A stretch of 38,460 bases of DNA from Syntrophaceae bacterium UBA6112 (GTDB lineage Bacteria > Desulfobacterota > Syntrophia > Syntrophales > UBA5619), in NCBI GenBank assembly GCA_002423465.1, contig DIWG01000059.1, positions 288 to 38,747 on the forward strand, read 5' to 3'. This document shows positions 1 through 6,650 of the stretch, one piece after another. A model generated the notes under the pieces. That model ran no database searches. It saw only the letters and a program-made list of their open reading frames with translations, and was not told the origin of the DNA. Made by a program: the position numbers and the translations under genes. Within the stretch, counting starts at the first letter, position 1, and each line of letters starts with the position of its first letter.

Positions 1-125
1 AGGGCATGAAGATAGATGAATGTACAGACTGCAGAGGAATGTGGCTTGACGCAGGTGAATTTGATGCAATGGTTAAAATGGATAAACCTGTCCTTGAAAG
101 GCTTTTTAACGTGTTCAAGAAATAG
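1..125 (+). CDS. zf-TFIIB domain protein, C-terminal part (5' end outside window)
   Basis: The reading frame is open from the window edge (first full codon at 3) to TAG at 123-125, giving 40 residues. It contains C-x2-C followed by R-G-M-W-L-D-A-G-E-F. This is the second half of the zf-TFIIB zinc-ribbon (COG3809/PF13453 type), in which the CxxC and the GxWLDxGE signature are adjacent. The first CxxC knuckle would lie upstream of the window. Members are small zinc-binding proteins of unknown function. The gene stops 24 bases before the antiporter start and could be co-transcribed with it. Family assignment rests on the motif alone. Confidence 0.7.
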   Translation, partial: GMKIDECTDCRGMWLDAGEFDAMVKMDKPVLERLFNVFKK

Positions 126-149
126 AGTGTCCAAGTTGGCAGTGTACTT

Positions 150-1097
150 ATGCTTGCTTCCTCCTTGATTTTCATCATCAGCTTACTGATCCTACTTGTT
201 TCCGCACGATTCTTGACGGGGGCAGCCGAAAAACTGGGTCATCATTTCGGCATGTCGTCCTTTGTGATCGGAGTGTTTATCGTCAGCATCGGCACCTCGC
301 TGCCGGAACTGGTGGCAGGCGTTCTGGCAGGTTTTTCCGGAAATTCAGAAATTGTCTCCGGAAATGTTCTTGGCGCCAACATCTCCAACATCTTCCTGAT
401 TATGGGCCTCGTCGCCGTGTTATCTCGAACGGGGATTGAACTGGGCGGTGGCTACATCATGGTTGATCTCAATTTTCTGATTGGATCTTCCCTCTTGCTC
501 GGCCTGATCATGATGGATGGTGAAATTGTGTTTTCCGAAGGTGTCTTCCTGCTGGCTGCTTATGCAATCTACAGTTGCTTCCTACTCAGGAGCAGCCAAC
601 AGTCCCTTTTTGAGAAGAATGGGAAGAATTTGCCAATCAAAAGAGTTTTTCCCTTTAAGGCGCTACTGATCCTGTTGGCTTCAGGCATCGGCATTTATAT
701 CGGGGCCGACTATACAGTTAAGAGCATTATTGAGATTGCCAAACATCTTGTGGTTCCCACTTCTCTTATCTCGTTGACAGCGCTATCGATAGGAACTACG
801 CTCCCGGAACTGGCGGTCAGCATCACTGCTATCCGGCAGAGGAAATCTGCGATCGCCGTAGGTAATATTCTGGGTTCTTGTGTCTTCAACGCCCTATTGA
901 TTCCCGGAGCAGTATCAGGATTCGGTGCCATTCAGGTTCCTGAATATCTGATAGGCTTTTCTTTACCGGTTTTCGTTGTTGCTTCCATTCTGTTCTACCT
1001 CCTGACCCAGGATAAAAAGATATCCCCATCAGAGGGGATGCTGTTTTTGGTCTTCTACGCCTTTTTCATCAGTAAAACGGTTGCCTCTTTCATCTGA
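150..1097 (+). CDS. Calcium/sodium antiporter, CaCA (YrbG-like) family
   Basis: A 315-residue inner-membrane protein of the Ca2+:cation antiporter superfamily, expected to exchange Ca2+ (or another cation) for Na+ or H+. It shows the internal duplication of the family. The first alpha-repeat has G-T-S-L-P-E-L near residues 48-54 with G-N-V-L-G-A-N-I-S-N at 71-80. The second has G-T-T-L-P-E-L near 215-221 with G-N-I-L-G-S-C-V-F-N at 238-247. The acidic residue of each GTxLPE motif is the predicted cation ligand. About ten hydrophobic segments are visible, and the length is usual for bacterial YrbG-type members. The ATG at 150 has only a weak ribosome-binding site, but it begins directly at the first membrane helix and no better in-frame start is seen. 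The exact cation cannot be read from the sequence. Confidence 0.9.
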   Translation: MLASSLIFIISLLILLVSARFLTGAAEKLGHHFGMSSFVIGVFIVSIGTSLPELVAGVLAGFSGNSEIVSGNVLGANISNIFLIMGLVAVLSRTGIELGGGYIMVDLNFLIGSSLLLGLIMMDGEIVFSEGVFLLAAYAIYSCFLLRSSQQSLFEKNGKNLPIKRVFPFKALLILLASGIGIYIGADYTVKSIIEIAKHLVVPTSLISLTALSIGTTLPELAVSITAIRQRKSAIAVGNILGSCVFNALLIPGAVSGFGAIQVPEYLIGFSLPVFVVASILFYLLTQDKKISPSEGMLFLVFYAFFISKTVASFI

Positions 1098-1116
1098 ACC
1101 CTCCGCCATTTTTCGC

Positions 1117-1145
1117 TTGACATGCAAGTCGCTCCTGTTTTACGC
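1117..1145 (+). promoter_or_regulatory. Weak sigma70-like promoter candidate upstream of the amidohydrolase
   Basis: A perfect TTGACA lies at 1117-1122. The -10 position (around 1140-1146, TTACGCT) matches the consensus poorly. It is the only -35-like element in the 118-base gap between the antiporter and the amidohydrolase, so it is listed as a candidate only. Confidence 0.25.
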
Positions 1146-1215
1146 TCCAACCGCTCTAAAAGCATTATCTTATTAACCTTTAGATTCCATAAACAATCTT
1201 GCGTGGAGGATGGCC

Positions 1216-3000
1216 ATGACGATGTCGGCAAAGCACCGTATGTCCCGGTTTTCGATGTATGCTGCCTTTTTGCTGCTTTTCGCGGGTTGCGGGAGTGGCT
1301 CTTCAGGTACGGCGATCCAGTCAGCGGACGTCGTCATCCTGAACGCAAAGGTTCTTGCGTCCGACAACGCACGCCGGATCATGGAGGCGGTTGCGGTGCG
1401 CGGGGGCAAGATCGCTTATGTCGGCAACAATACGGGTGCGATGGAATTCATCGGGAAGGAAACCCGGGTCGTGCAGGCTGACGGCAAGACGCTCACGCCG
1501 GGATTCTTCGACAACCACACCCACATCCTTTTCATGGCCATGCTGCGCCCAATGATCGTGGATCTTTACGACTGCAAGAGTCTCGACGAGGTCAGAGAAC
1601 GGACCGTGGCGTTTGCCAAAGCCCATCCGGATCTGCCGCTGATCATCGGGTTCGGGTGGTTTTACGACTACGTGCCCGGGAGGATTCCGGAACAGGCCAT
1701 GCTGGATGAATGGATTCCGGACCGGCCCGTCTGGATGCTGGCGTATGATGCCGCTACCCTCTGGGTGAACACCCCGATAAACGATTTGATGCTGAAAAGG
1801 AACCCGAAGGCCTGCCGGCGCATGATGCCGCAAATTGACGAGAAAACCGGGAAGAACACCGGCATCTACATGCAATCGAGCAGCTTCAATCCCTTCGATT
1901 TCCTGGACGTCGAGGAATTTGGATCGGAACTGAAGGCCCAAATGTTTTCCGAAGCCGGGCGGGCGGTCGCGGAGACCTTGGCGATGGGGGTGGTGGGGGT
2001 CGAGGATCTGCAAATCTACAAGACGTTTGTCCCATGGATTCTTGAGTTCCGAGACCAAGGGGGGCTGGATGATCTGCGAATCCGGCTGGCATTCTATATC
2101 GACCCGATCGACATCGAGGACGAGGAGGGACTGATCGCCGATCTACGGTGGTGGAAAGAGACCGGCGAGAAGGAATCGGACGGGCGGTTGACCCTGGGGA
2201 CAGCCATCAAGCTTTACATCGACGGAGTTTCGGGTAACCAAACCGCGTTCATGTCCGAACCCTACAGCGACGCCCCCGACAAGTATGGCTACCCCAACTG
2301 GACAGCCGGGCAATTCAAACGCTTGTTGGAACACATAGACGACTTCGGAATGCAGACGTGCACGCATGCGGTGGGAGATGCCGGAATTCCTTACATTCTG
2401 GATGCGATCGAACAATCCGCCAATCGGGGCATGGTCCGGGATGCACGCCACCGAATCGAACATTGCGAACTGCCCTCCGCGACGGACATCGGCCGCATGG
2501 TCAAGTTGGGGGTTCTGGCGGGCATGCAACCGGCGGAATTCTATGGCGACGCCAGCAACGAAAAGGCGCTGGGCGTGAAGCGTCTGAAGGCGATGATGCC
2601 ATGGAGGAGTCTGCAGGAAGCAGGAGTGTCCATCTCCTTTGGAACGGACTACCTTGCGGGTTCCATTCCGCCGATCAATCCCCTCTATGGGCTGCTCGTC
2701 GCCACGACCCGGCTCAACTACAAGGGCAACACGGACTGGGGTCCGGAGGAGGCCATCGATCTCGTCGACGCAATTCACCACTACACCCTGGGCGGTGCGT
2801 ATGCCCGGAAGATCGAGGGCCAAACCGGATCGATTGAAGTCGGAAAGAACGCGGACCTGGTGCTGTTCGACCTCGATCTGATCGCGGTGGACAGCTTTTG
2901 GCTCATCCAGCAATTGGAAGCCGGAAATCTGGACAATTTCGTGGACTGGACCATGGCCGGCGGCAGGATTGTCTATCAAAGAGACGGCGCTTCGCTGTGA
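1216..3000 (+). CDS. Lipoprotein-anchored metal-dependent amidohydrolase (Amidohydro_3 / YtcJ type)
   Basis: A 594-residue hydrolase of the Amidohydro_3 branch of the amidohydrolase superfamily; members hydrolyse C-N or C-O bonds of diverse, mostly unidentified substrates. Numbering from ATG 1216: metal ligands H101-x-H103 in F-D-N-H-T-H, the family K-L-Y-I-D-G segment around K332, H384 (T-H-A-V-G-D), H416 (R-I-E-H-C) and catalytic D478 (F-G-T-D-Y). The C-terminus carries the usual A-D-L-V-L-F-D strand. ATG 1216 is chosen over ATG 1210 because GGAGG at 1205-1209 abuts the latter and sits six bases from the former. The N-terminus has basic residues, a hydrophobic stretch and F-A-G-C, a signal peptidase II lipobox with C25 as the lipidation site. 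The enzyme is therefore predicted to work outside the cytoplasm, which is not typical for the family. It appears monocistronic. The substrate is unknown. Confidence 0.88.
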   Translation: MTMSAKHRMSRFSMYAAFLLLFAGCGSGSSGTAIQSADVVILNAKVLASDNARRIMEAVAVRGGKIAYVGNNTGAMEFIGKETRVVQADGKTLTPGFFDNHTHILFMAMLRPMIVDLYDCKSLDEVRERTVAFAKAHPDLPLIIGFGWFYDYVPGRIPEQAMLDEWIPDRPVWMLAYDAATLWVNTPINDLMLKRNPKACRRMMPQIDEKTGKNTGIYMQSSSFNPFDFLDVEEFGSELKAQMFSEAGRAVAETLAMGVVGVEDLQIYKTFVPWILEFRDQGGLDDLRIRLAFYIDPIDIEDEEGLIADLRWWKETGEKESDGRLTLGTAIKLYIDGVSGNQTAFMSEPYSDAPDKYGYPNWTAGQFKRLLEHIDDFGMQTCTHAVGDAGIPYILDAIEQSANRGMVRDARHRIEHCELPSATDIGRMVKLGVLAGMQPAEFYGDASNEKALGVKRLKAMMPWRSLQEAGVSISFGTDYLAGSIPPINPLYGLLVATTRLNYKGNTDWGPEEAIDLVDAIHHYTLGGAYARKIEGQTGSIEVGKNADLVLFDLDLIAVDSFWLIQQLEAGNLDNFVDWTMAGGRIVYQRDGASL

Positions 3001-3079
3001 GACTGTTCATCGGGAACGATCACCTCTCGGGCGCCGTCATCGCTATTCAGACTTTTGGTCAGTTTCCGGGATTTTGTAA

Positions 3080-3304
3080 TCATTCGGAGTTGGGAAGCTC
3101 CGTCTTATCTGCCGCATCTTTCAGGGAGAATCCTTGGCCGAGAACCATAGCCTCCTTGATGGCAGCATTCAATTTTGTTTCAAATTCACGGTAGCGTGCT
3201 CCCCATGTCTGCTCTCCAGTGGCTGCCCCCATACGTGCCGATATGGTAAGCACTTCGTCAAGATGTACAATTGAACCACTCAATTCAGTAAGCCGGAAAA
3301 TCAT
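3080..3304 (-). CDS. Small hypothetical protein coupled to the HD-GYP gene
   Basis: A 74-residue ORF whose ATG (3304-3302) overlaps the stop of the HD-GYP gene as ATGA, the arrangement of translational coupling. Its composition is protein-like: a central A-R-Y-R-E-F-E-T-K-L-N-A-A-I-K-E-A amphipathic stretch and a polar C-terminus. It has no membrane segment, signal peptide or motif I recognise. It is probably cytoplasmic. Its position suggests a partner or accessory protein of the cyclic-di-GMP phosphodiesterase-like protein upstream, but this is inference from gene order only. Confidence 0.55.
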   Translation of the reverse strand: MIFRLTELSGSIVHLDEVLTISARMGAATGEQTWGARYREFETKLNAAIKEAMVLGQGFSLKDAADKTELPNSE

Positions 3305-4971
3305 GCCCCTTCGAGTATAAAGCCTTTTTCCCTAAATAATCTCAAGCAGGCATCTGCGACAGTCTTGTCGTAAATGGTTCCCCTGTTCTTCTCGATTTCT
3401 GCCAACGCCGCATCAATTCCCAAGCCGGGACGATAGGGACGATGGGAGGCCATTGCTTCCACAACATCGGCCACGGAAAGGATACGGGCCTCCATAAGAA
3501 TTTCTTCCCCTTTCAGTTTTTGGGGGTATCCGGAACCATCCATCCGCTCATGATGCTGATGGACGATCTCCGCCAGCGGCCAAGGCGATTCCACATCCTT
3601 CAGCATCTCGTATCCCTTTCGGGCGTGTTCTTTGATCAACGAAAACTCGATTTCAGATAATTTTGTTGGCTTGGACAATATCTCGGCAGGGATGGATAGT
3701 TTCCCGATGTCATGAATGGAGCCCGCCATGCGGATACCCTCGATTTTATCCGGGGGTAATCCCATCTCGGAACCAATGGCGCGTGCAAGATCCGCGGACC
3801 TGAGCTGATGGCCGGATGTATAGGGATCTCGCGTTTCCACGGCGGATACCATAACCTGGACGGTCGTGCTAATCGCCTTCCTGAGACTTTCGAGGGTATG
3901 TTTGAGCTTTTGCTCCGCCTGCTTGCGGGCTGTGATATCTCGGGCCATGCCTCTAAAACCGATAGGCTGTTTATGGTTATCGAATATAAGATTGGCCCAG
4001 GACTCATAATTTCTTGTTTGGCCGTCCTTCATGATGACTTCATAGTCAAAAAGCCTCTCAGGCTGGCCTGTTCTGTATATTTCCGAGAAAACCCTCGACA
4101 CCGACTTGTACTTCTCGGGGCTTATGTATTGTCTATAGTTCATGCCCATGAGCTCCCCACGGGAATAACCGGTTTTTTCAACCAGAGCTTCGTTGAAAAA
4201 AACAAGGTTTCCACTCAGGTCAAGTTCGTAGTATGCATCATCCATGTCCTCAAGAATACCACGATACTTTTTCTCGCTTCTCCGCAGTTCCTCCTCCGTC
4301 CGCTTACGCTCGGTGATGTCCCGAACGACGTGGATTAATCCGACCAATTCGCGGTCTCTCCCAAACCGCGGCATCGCCCTGATCTCAAGGTGCCTGTTCA
4401 GATAAGGCTCGAATATCTCAACCGTAGAAGGCTTCCCTGTCTGGAGACTTTGGCAGCTTGCACAGTCGGACGGCGGTTTCTCCGTTCCGTGATAGCTCCC
4501 GAAGCACTTCACGGAAGGCATTCCCTGCCGGAGCTGAAGTCCCAATATGGACTCGGCTGCCGGATTCGCGCGGATGATGTTGAAATCCATATCATGGACG
4601 GTGATCATGTCTGCGACGGCATCGAATGTGCTTTCCCAATCTTCCTTTGCCAAGGCTATTGCTTCCTCCGCTTTTTGTCGAGCCGCGATCGTGTTTTGGG
4701 AAATATGGATAATGACATAAACAAAAAAGGCACCGCCGAGAAATACCCCGCCTGTCAGAAGTTCAACGGGGAATGGCAGATTGCTGATCAAAATAATGTC
4801 GAAGAAAATGTAGCCTGCGATAAACAATCCCATCAGGTAGAGAATGATAAGCCACTTCTGACGGAGCCGGCCAGAGGTATTTCTCCAGATATTTATGGCC
4901 GGTGGAAACGACATGAACAGGAATATTGCCCCGATCAGTATCATGAAAATGGACAAAGTATTTATTGTCAC
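3301..4971 (-). CDS. Membrane PAS-PAS-HD-GYP domain protein (probable cyclic-di-GMP phosphodiesterase)
   Basis: Numbering is from GTG 4971 (556 residues). Three hydrophobic helices at about 4-24, 40-62 and 66-90 anchor the protein. Two PAS domains follow at about 110-225 and 232-350. A C-terminal HD-GYP domain has H-D-I-G-K at about 420-424 and H-H-E-R-M-D-G-S-G-Y-P at 473-483. The intact HD and GYP motifs predict hydrolysis of cyclic di-GMP at a di-metal site. The first PAS carries a Cys/His cluster (C156, H161, C170, C173) that could bind metal or respond to redox. GTG 4971 is preferred because GGTGAGG lies just upstream. The frame extends to a TTG at 5046 that overlaps the stop of the small ORF upstream (TTGA), so a 25-residue longer form is possible. 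It is followed by a coupled 74-residue ORF. No GGDEF domain is present. Confidence 0.9.
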   Translation of the reverse strand: MTINTLSIFMILIGAIFLFMSFPPAINIWRNTSGRLRQKWLIILYLMGLFIAGYIFFDIILISNLPFPVELLTGGVFLGGAFFVYVIIHISQNTIAARQKAEEAIALAKEDWESTFDAVADMITVHDMDFNIIRANPAAESILGLQLRQGMPSVKCFGSYHGTEKPPSDCASCQSLQTGKPSTVEIFEPYLNRHLEIRAMPRFGRDRELVGLIHVVRDITERKRTEEELRRSEKKYRGILEDMDDAYYELDLSGNLVFFNEALVEKTGYSRGELMGMNYRQYISPEKYKSVSRVFSEIYRTGQPERLFDYEVIMKDGQTRNYESWANLIFDNHKQPIGFRGMARDITARKQAEQKLKHTLESLRKAISTTVQVMVSAVETRDPYTSGHQLRSADLARAIGSEMGLPPDKIEGIRMAGSIHDIGKLSIPAEILSKPTKLSEIEFSLIKEHARKGYEMLKDVESPWPLAEIVHQHHERMDGSGYPQKLKGEEILMEARILSVADVVEAMASHRPYRPGLGIDAALAEIEKNRGTIYDKTVADACLRLFREKGFILEGA

Positions 4972-5042
4972 CTTCGCCTCACCATAAAAAATCGGATTTA
5001 TTTTCGCGATTGTAAGGAAGCTACCGGAGACCCTTCGAGATG

Positions 5043-5213
5043 TCAAACGGAATATGGTTCATAAGATGCTGTTTTCCAATTGAAAGAATGCAGGTCTTCG
5101 AAAATCGCCAGATGCACGATTTCAAAGATGATAATACCATCTCCTGCCAAAAAGATCACGCTTAAAAATCTGAATCCTTTATCCAATTTGTATTGAATGT
5201 TCTCCAACCTCAT
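5043..5213 (-). CDS. Putative 56-residue membrane miniprotein between UPF0158 and HD-GYP genes
   Basis: This ORF was found by reading the gap. Its ATG (5213-5211) overlaps the UPF0158 stop as ATGA. Its TGA (5045-5043) overlaps a possible TTG start of the HD-GYP gene as TTGA. The product is 56 residues with a hydrophobic core, about F15 to F40 (F-L-S-V-I-F-L-A-G and I-I-I-F-E-I-V-H-L), compatible with one membrane helix. No Shine-Dalgarno sequence is visible, so expression would rely on coupling. I recognise no family. It could instead be fortuitous, or a remnant. Confidence 0.4.
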   Translation of the reverse strand: MRLENIQYKLDKGFRFLSVIFLAGDGIIIFEIVHLAIFEDLHSFNWKTASYEPYSV

Positions 5214-5677
5214 TTTTTTGCATAAGGGATCTGGTTTGCTTCGAGCCAGTCCATTGCAATTTTTTCAAGTTCATCCTGTCGAAAACGATACCATTCATCT
5301 TCCATTTCGTTCATATGGACGGCATCCTTAAACCGTCTGAAAGCTCCCTGACCCTTGATTTTATCCAAAAGCGCCCCTCTGATCTTATCATCCGCTATCG
5401 ACAAGCAAAATTCTTCCATGATATGGTATTCACGGATATCGAATTTACTCGGAAGCGGAAGATAGTCATCAGAGCTAATAACCTCTCTTGCCTTAAGGAT
5501 CATTTCCCGTTGCCATGCAGGGTAATCAAGAATGTCGTCATCTTCTTCCGCCGCGGAAAGTTCTTCCCCGGATAAGGTGACCAGTTCTCCGGTATGTCTA
5601 TTGAGGAATGCTGAATGCTCATCGCTTAGAATATCCATTTCATCGACAACATTCTTTATTGAAACAATGGTTTTCAT
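5210..5677 (-). CDS. UPF0158 family protein
   Basis: A 155-residue soluble, acidic protein matching the UPF0158 (PF03682) pattern. It opens with short strands including M-K-T-I-V-S-I, followed by a T-G-E-L-V segment. It has L-P-S-K-F-D-I-R-E-Y-H-I-M-E-E-F in the middle, G-Q-G-A-F-R-R-F-K-D-A-V near residue 115, then W-Y-R-F-R and a C-terminal A-x2-W-L-E-A-N. The molecular function of the family is not established. The frame is open 22 codons further up to 5743, but homologues begin at the M-K-T-I-V-S-I segment and the extension runs into the toxin gene, so ATG 5677 (13 bases after the toxin stop) is chosen. It is followed by the 56-residue ORF with a 4-base overlap. Its place behind a RelE-like toxin suggests a shared operon, not a proven partnership. 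Confidence 0.8.
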   Translation of the reverse strand: MKTIVSIKNVVDEMDILSDEHSAFLNRHTGELVTLSGEELSAAEEDDDILDYPAWQREMILKAREVISSDDYLPLPSKFDIREYHIMEEFCLSIADDKIRGALLDKIKGQGAFRRFKDAVHMNEMEDEWYRFRQDELEKIAMDWLEANQIPYAKK

Positions 5678-5690
5678 AATGGAAAAGCCG

Positions 5691-5966
5691 TTACATCCTT
5701 GCGCCAATATCCATATAAACCGATTTCCGGGGCCTAATGCCAAGAATCCAGACCGCGGACTTGATCACTTTGAAGACGACCCGGCAATCAACCACGCGGA
5801 GCTTCCAGTAGCCTTTCAGTGTCTTTCTTAAAGGCTGTCCGTATTCGTGTGGTGCGGTCTGCAATCGTTCTTCGACAGCCTTGCGGATTCTGTCTCTTGT
5901 TCTGCGATCGATAAGATGCAAATCCTCAATGCGAACATCGGGATGATAGTGCAGTGTAAAAGACAT
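5691..5966 (-). CDS. RelE/ParE-family toxin-like protein
   Basis: A 91-residue basic protein with the RelE/ParE fold signature: an N-terminal strand (F-T-L-H-Y-H-P), a helical hairpin rich in R and K (residues 13-45), and then the beta-sheet segment K-L-R-V-V-D-C-R-V-V-F-K-V followed by V-W-I-L-G-I-R-P-R-K-S-V-Y. RelE members cleave mRNA on the ribosome and ParE members inhibit gyrase. The sequence does not settle which applies here, but the L-R-V-x-D-x-R-V-V-F core and the C-terminal R-K-x-V-Y tail resemble the RelE side. ATG 5966 lies three bases after the stop of the antitoxin-like gene, the usual antitoxin-then-toxin order. The antitoxin start is damaged, so the state of the pair is uncertain. 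Confidence 0.8.
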   Translation of the reverse strand: MSFTLHYHPDVRIEDLHLIDRRTRDRIRKAVEERLQTAPHEYGQPLRKTLKGYWKLRVVDCRVVFKVIKSAVWILGIRPRKSVYMDIGARM

Positions 5967-5969
5967 GAA

Positions 5970-6197
5970 TCATTTCCACACATCTTCATTCGAAAGCGCC
6001 TCTTTTCTGTCGAATGACTTCATGCGTCTATCGGCAAAAGCTGCAAGGGAGACATCTTCACGCAAGTCAATAGCCTCGCGGATAAGGTCACGGGCAATTG
6101 TGGACATGGAAATGCCCTCACTGGTTGCAAGGTCATGCATAACACGATACAGTGGCGGCTCAACAACAATGTTTATTCTCGGACCAGTGTCAACCAG
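5970..6197 (-). CDS. Antitoxin-like protein with no canonical start codon (possibly decayed)
   Basis: Read on the minus strand, the frame ending at TGA 5972-5970 encodes P-R-I-N-I-V-V-E-P-P-L-Y followed by a helical section (G-I-S-M-S-T-I-A-R-D-L-I-R-E-A) and an acidic tail ending N-E-D-V-W-K. This pattern of a short strand, two helices and a toxin-binding tail fits ribbon-helix-helix antitoxins partnered with RelE toxins. From the PRINIVV segment the product is 70 residues. Upstream, the frame is open to a TGA near 6241 but contains no ATG, GTG or TTG. The only start-like codon near the expected N-terminus is CTG 6197-6195, used here as a boundary. The first in-frame ATG (6140) would delete the DNA-binding strand. 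The missing start coincides with the junction to a YqaA fragment, suggesting a deletion. Confidence 0.5.
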   Translation of the reverse strand: MVDTGPRINIVVEPPLYRVMHDLATSEGISMSTIARDLIREAIDLREDVSLAAFADRRMKSFDRKEALSNEDVWK

Positions 6198-6313
6198 GCC
6201 ACCATTGCATAGCGGACCAACTTGCCCGTGAAAACGAGAAGGGAAAAGCGGGTGAAATCAACCTTGAGGATTCCGCCCGCCAGACAGAGAGGATCGCCGA
6301 TGATCGGCAGCAC
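6173..6313 (-). pseudogene. C-terminal remnant of a YqaA/DedA-type (VTT) membrane protein
   Basis: Minus-strand frame with L-P-I-I-G-D-P-L-C-L-A-G-G-I-L-K-V, then F-T-R-F-S-L-L-V-F and T-G-K-L-V-R-Y-A-M-V-A-W, ending at TAA 6175-6173. This is the pattern of the last third of YqaA-type proteins of the SNARE-associated/VTT family (PxxGDPL, then a G-K-x-x-R-Y segment before the final helix). Only about 46 residues remain. The rest should lie upstream, where the tRNA-Asn terminator and tRNA gene now sit. The stop lies inside the start region of the antitoxin gene in another frame, so the fragment marks a rearrangement junction. Confidence 0.55.
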
Positions 6314-6319
6314 TCTGTC

Positions 6320-6359
6320 AAAAACAAAACGGCTGTAAGAAGCGGAGTTCTTACAGCCG
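6320..6359 (-). terminator. Rho-independent terminator of tRNA-Asn
   Basis: A perfect 11-base inverted repeat (6330-6340 with 6349-6359, stem CGGCTGTAAGA) with an 8-base loop. On the minus strand it is followed by TTTTGTTTTTG. It starts nine bases after the CCA end of tRNA-Asn. Confidence 0.88.
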
Positions 6360-6367
6360 AGGTGTGC

Positions 6368-6443
6368 TGGCTCCCCAGCGCGGACTCGAACCACGGACCC
6401 GATGGTTAACAGCCATCTGCTCTACCGACTGAGCTACTGGGGA
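6368..6443 (-). tRNA. tRNA-Asn (GTT)
   Basis: A 76-base gene with encoded CCA (6370-6368). The acceptor stem TCCCCAG pairs with CTGGGGA and the discriminator is G. The D-arm is AGCTCAGTCGGTAGAGC. The anticodon loop is CTGTTAA, with anticodon GTT at 6410-6408. The T-arm contains GGTTCGAGTCC. The cloverleaf is complete. It has its own promoter and terminator and is transcribed alone. Confidence 0.97.
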
Positions 6444-6463
6444 AAATCGGTTTTGAGAGGGCC

Positions 6464-6492
6464 TTCATAATATAAGAGAATGCCTTTGTCAA
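6464..6492 (-). promoter_or_regulatory. Sigma70-type promoter of tRNA-Asn
   Basis: On the minus strand, TTGACA (6492-6487), a 17-base spacer and TATGAA (6469-6464). Transcription should start about 14 bases before the tRNA 5' end. Both elements and the spacing are close to consensus. Confidence 0.8.
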
Positions 6493-6556
6493 CAGGAGTC
6501 TTGTAGAAAAATTGTATAATCATTTTCTTTTTTACGCGATTTTGGGTGATTTGGGG

Positions 6557-6587
6557 TTGACAGAAAAACGGGAGCTCGTGTTACAAT
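6557..6587 (+). promoter_or_regulatory. Promoter candidate for the FrhB-like/ior cluster
   Basis: TTGACA at 6557-6562 and TACAAT at 6582-6587 with a 19-base spacer, 63 bases before the ATG of the FrhB-like gene. The hexamers are good. The spacer is two bases longer than ideal. Confidence 0.5.
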
Positions 6588-6650
6588 GCGGCCGCAAATC
6601 CGGGAAGGAAAATATTCCCGGACAGTCGAACGGTGGAGGGGAGCGGCGTC

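Noticed and set aside
6368..6443. Integrated element with attachment repeats at tRNA-Asn
   Set aside because: No second copy of the tRNA 3' end and no integrase are in the window. Only the YqaA fragment suggests a past event.
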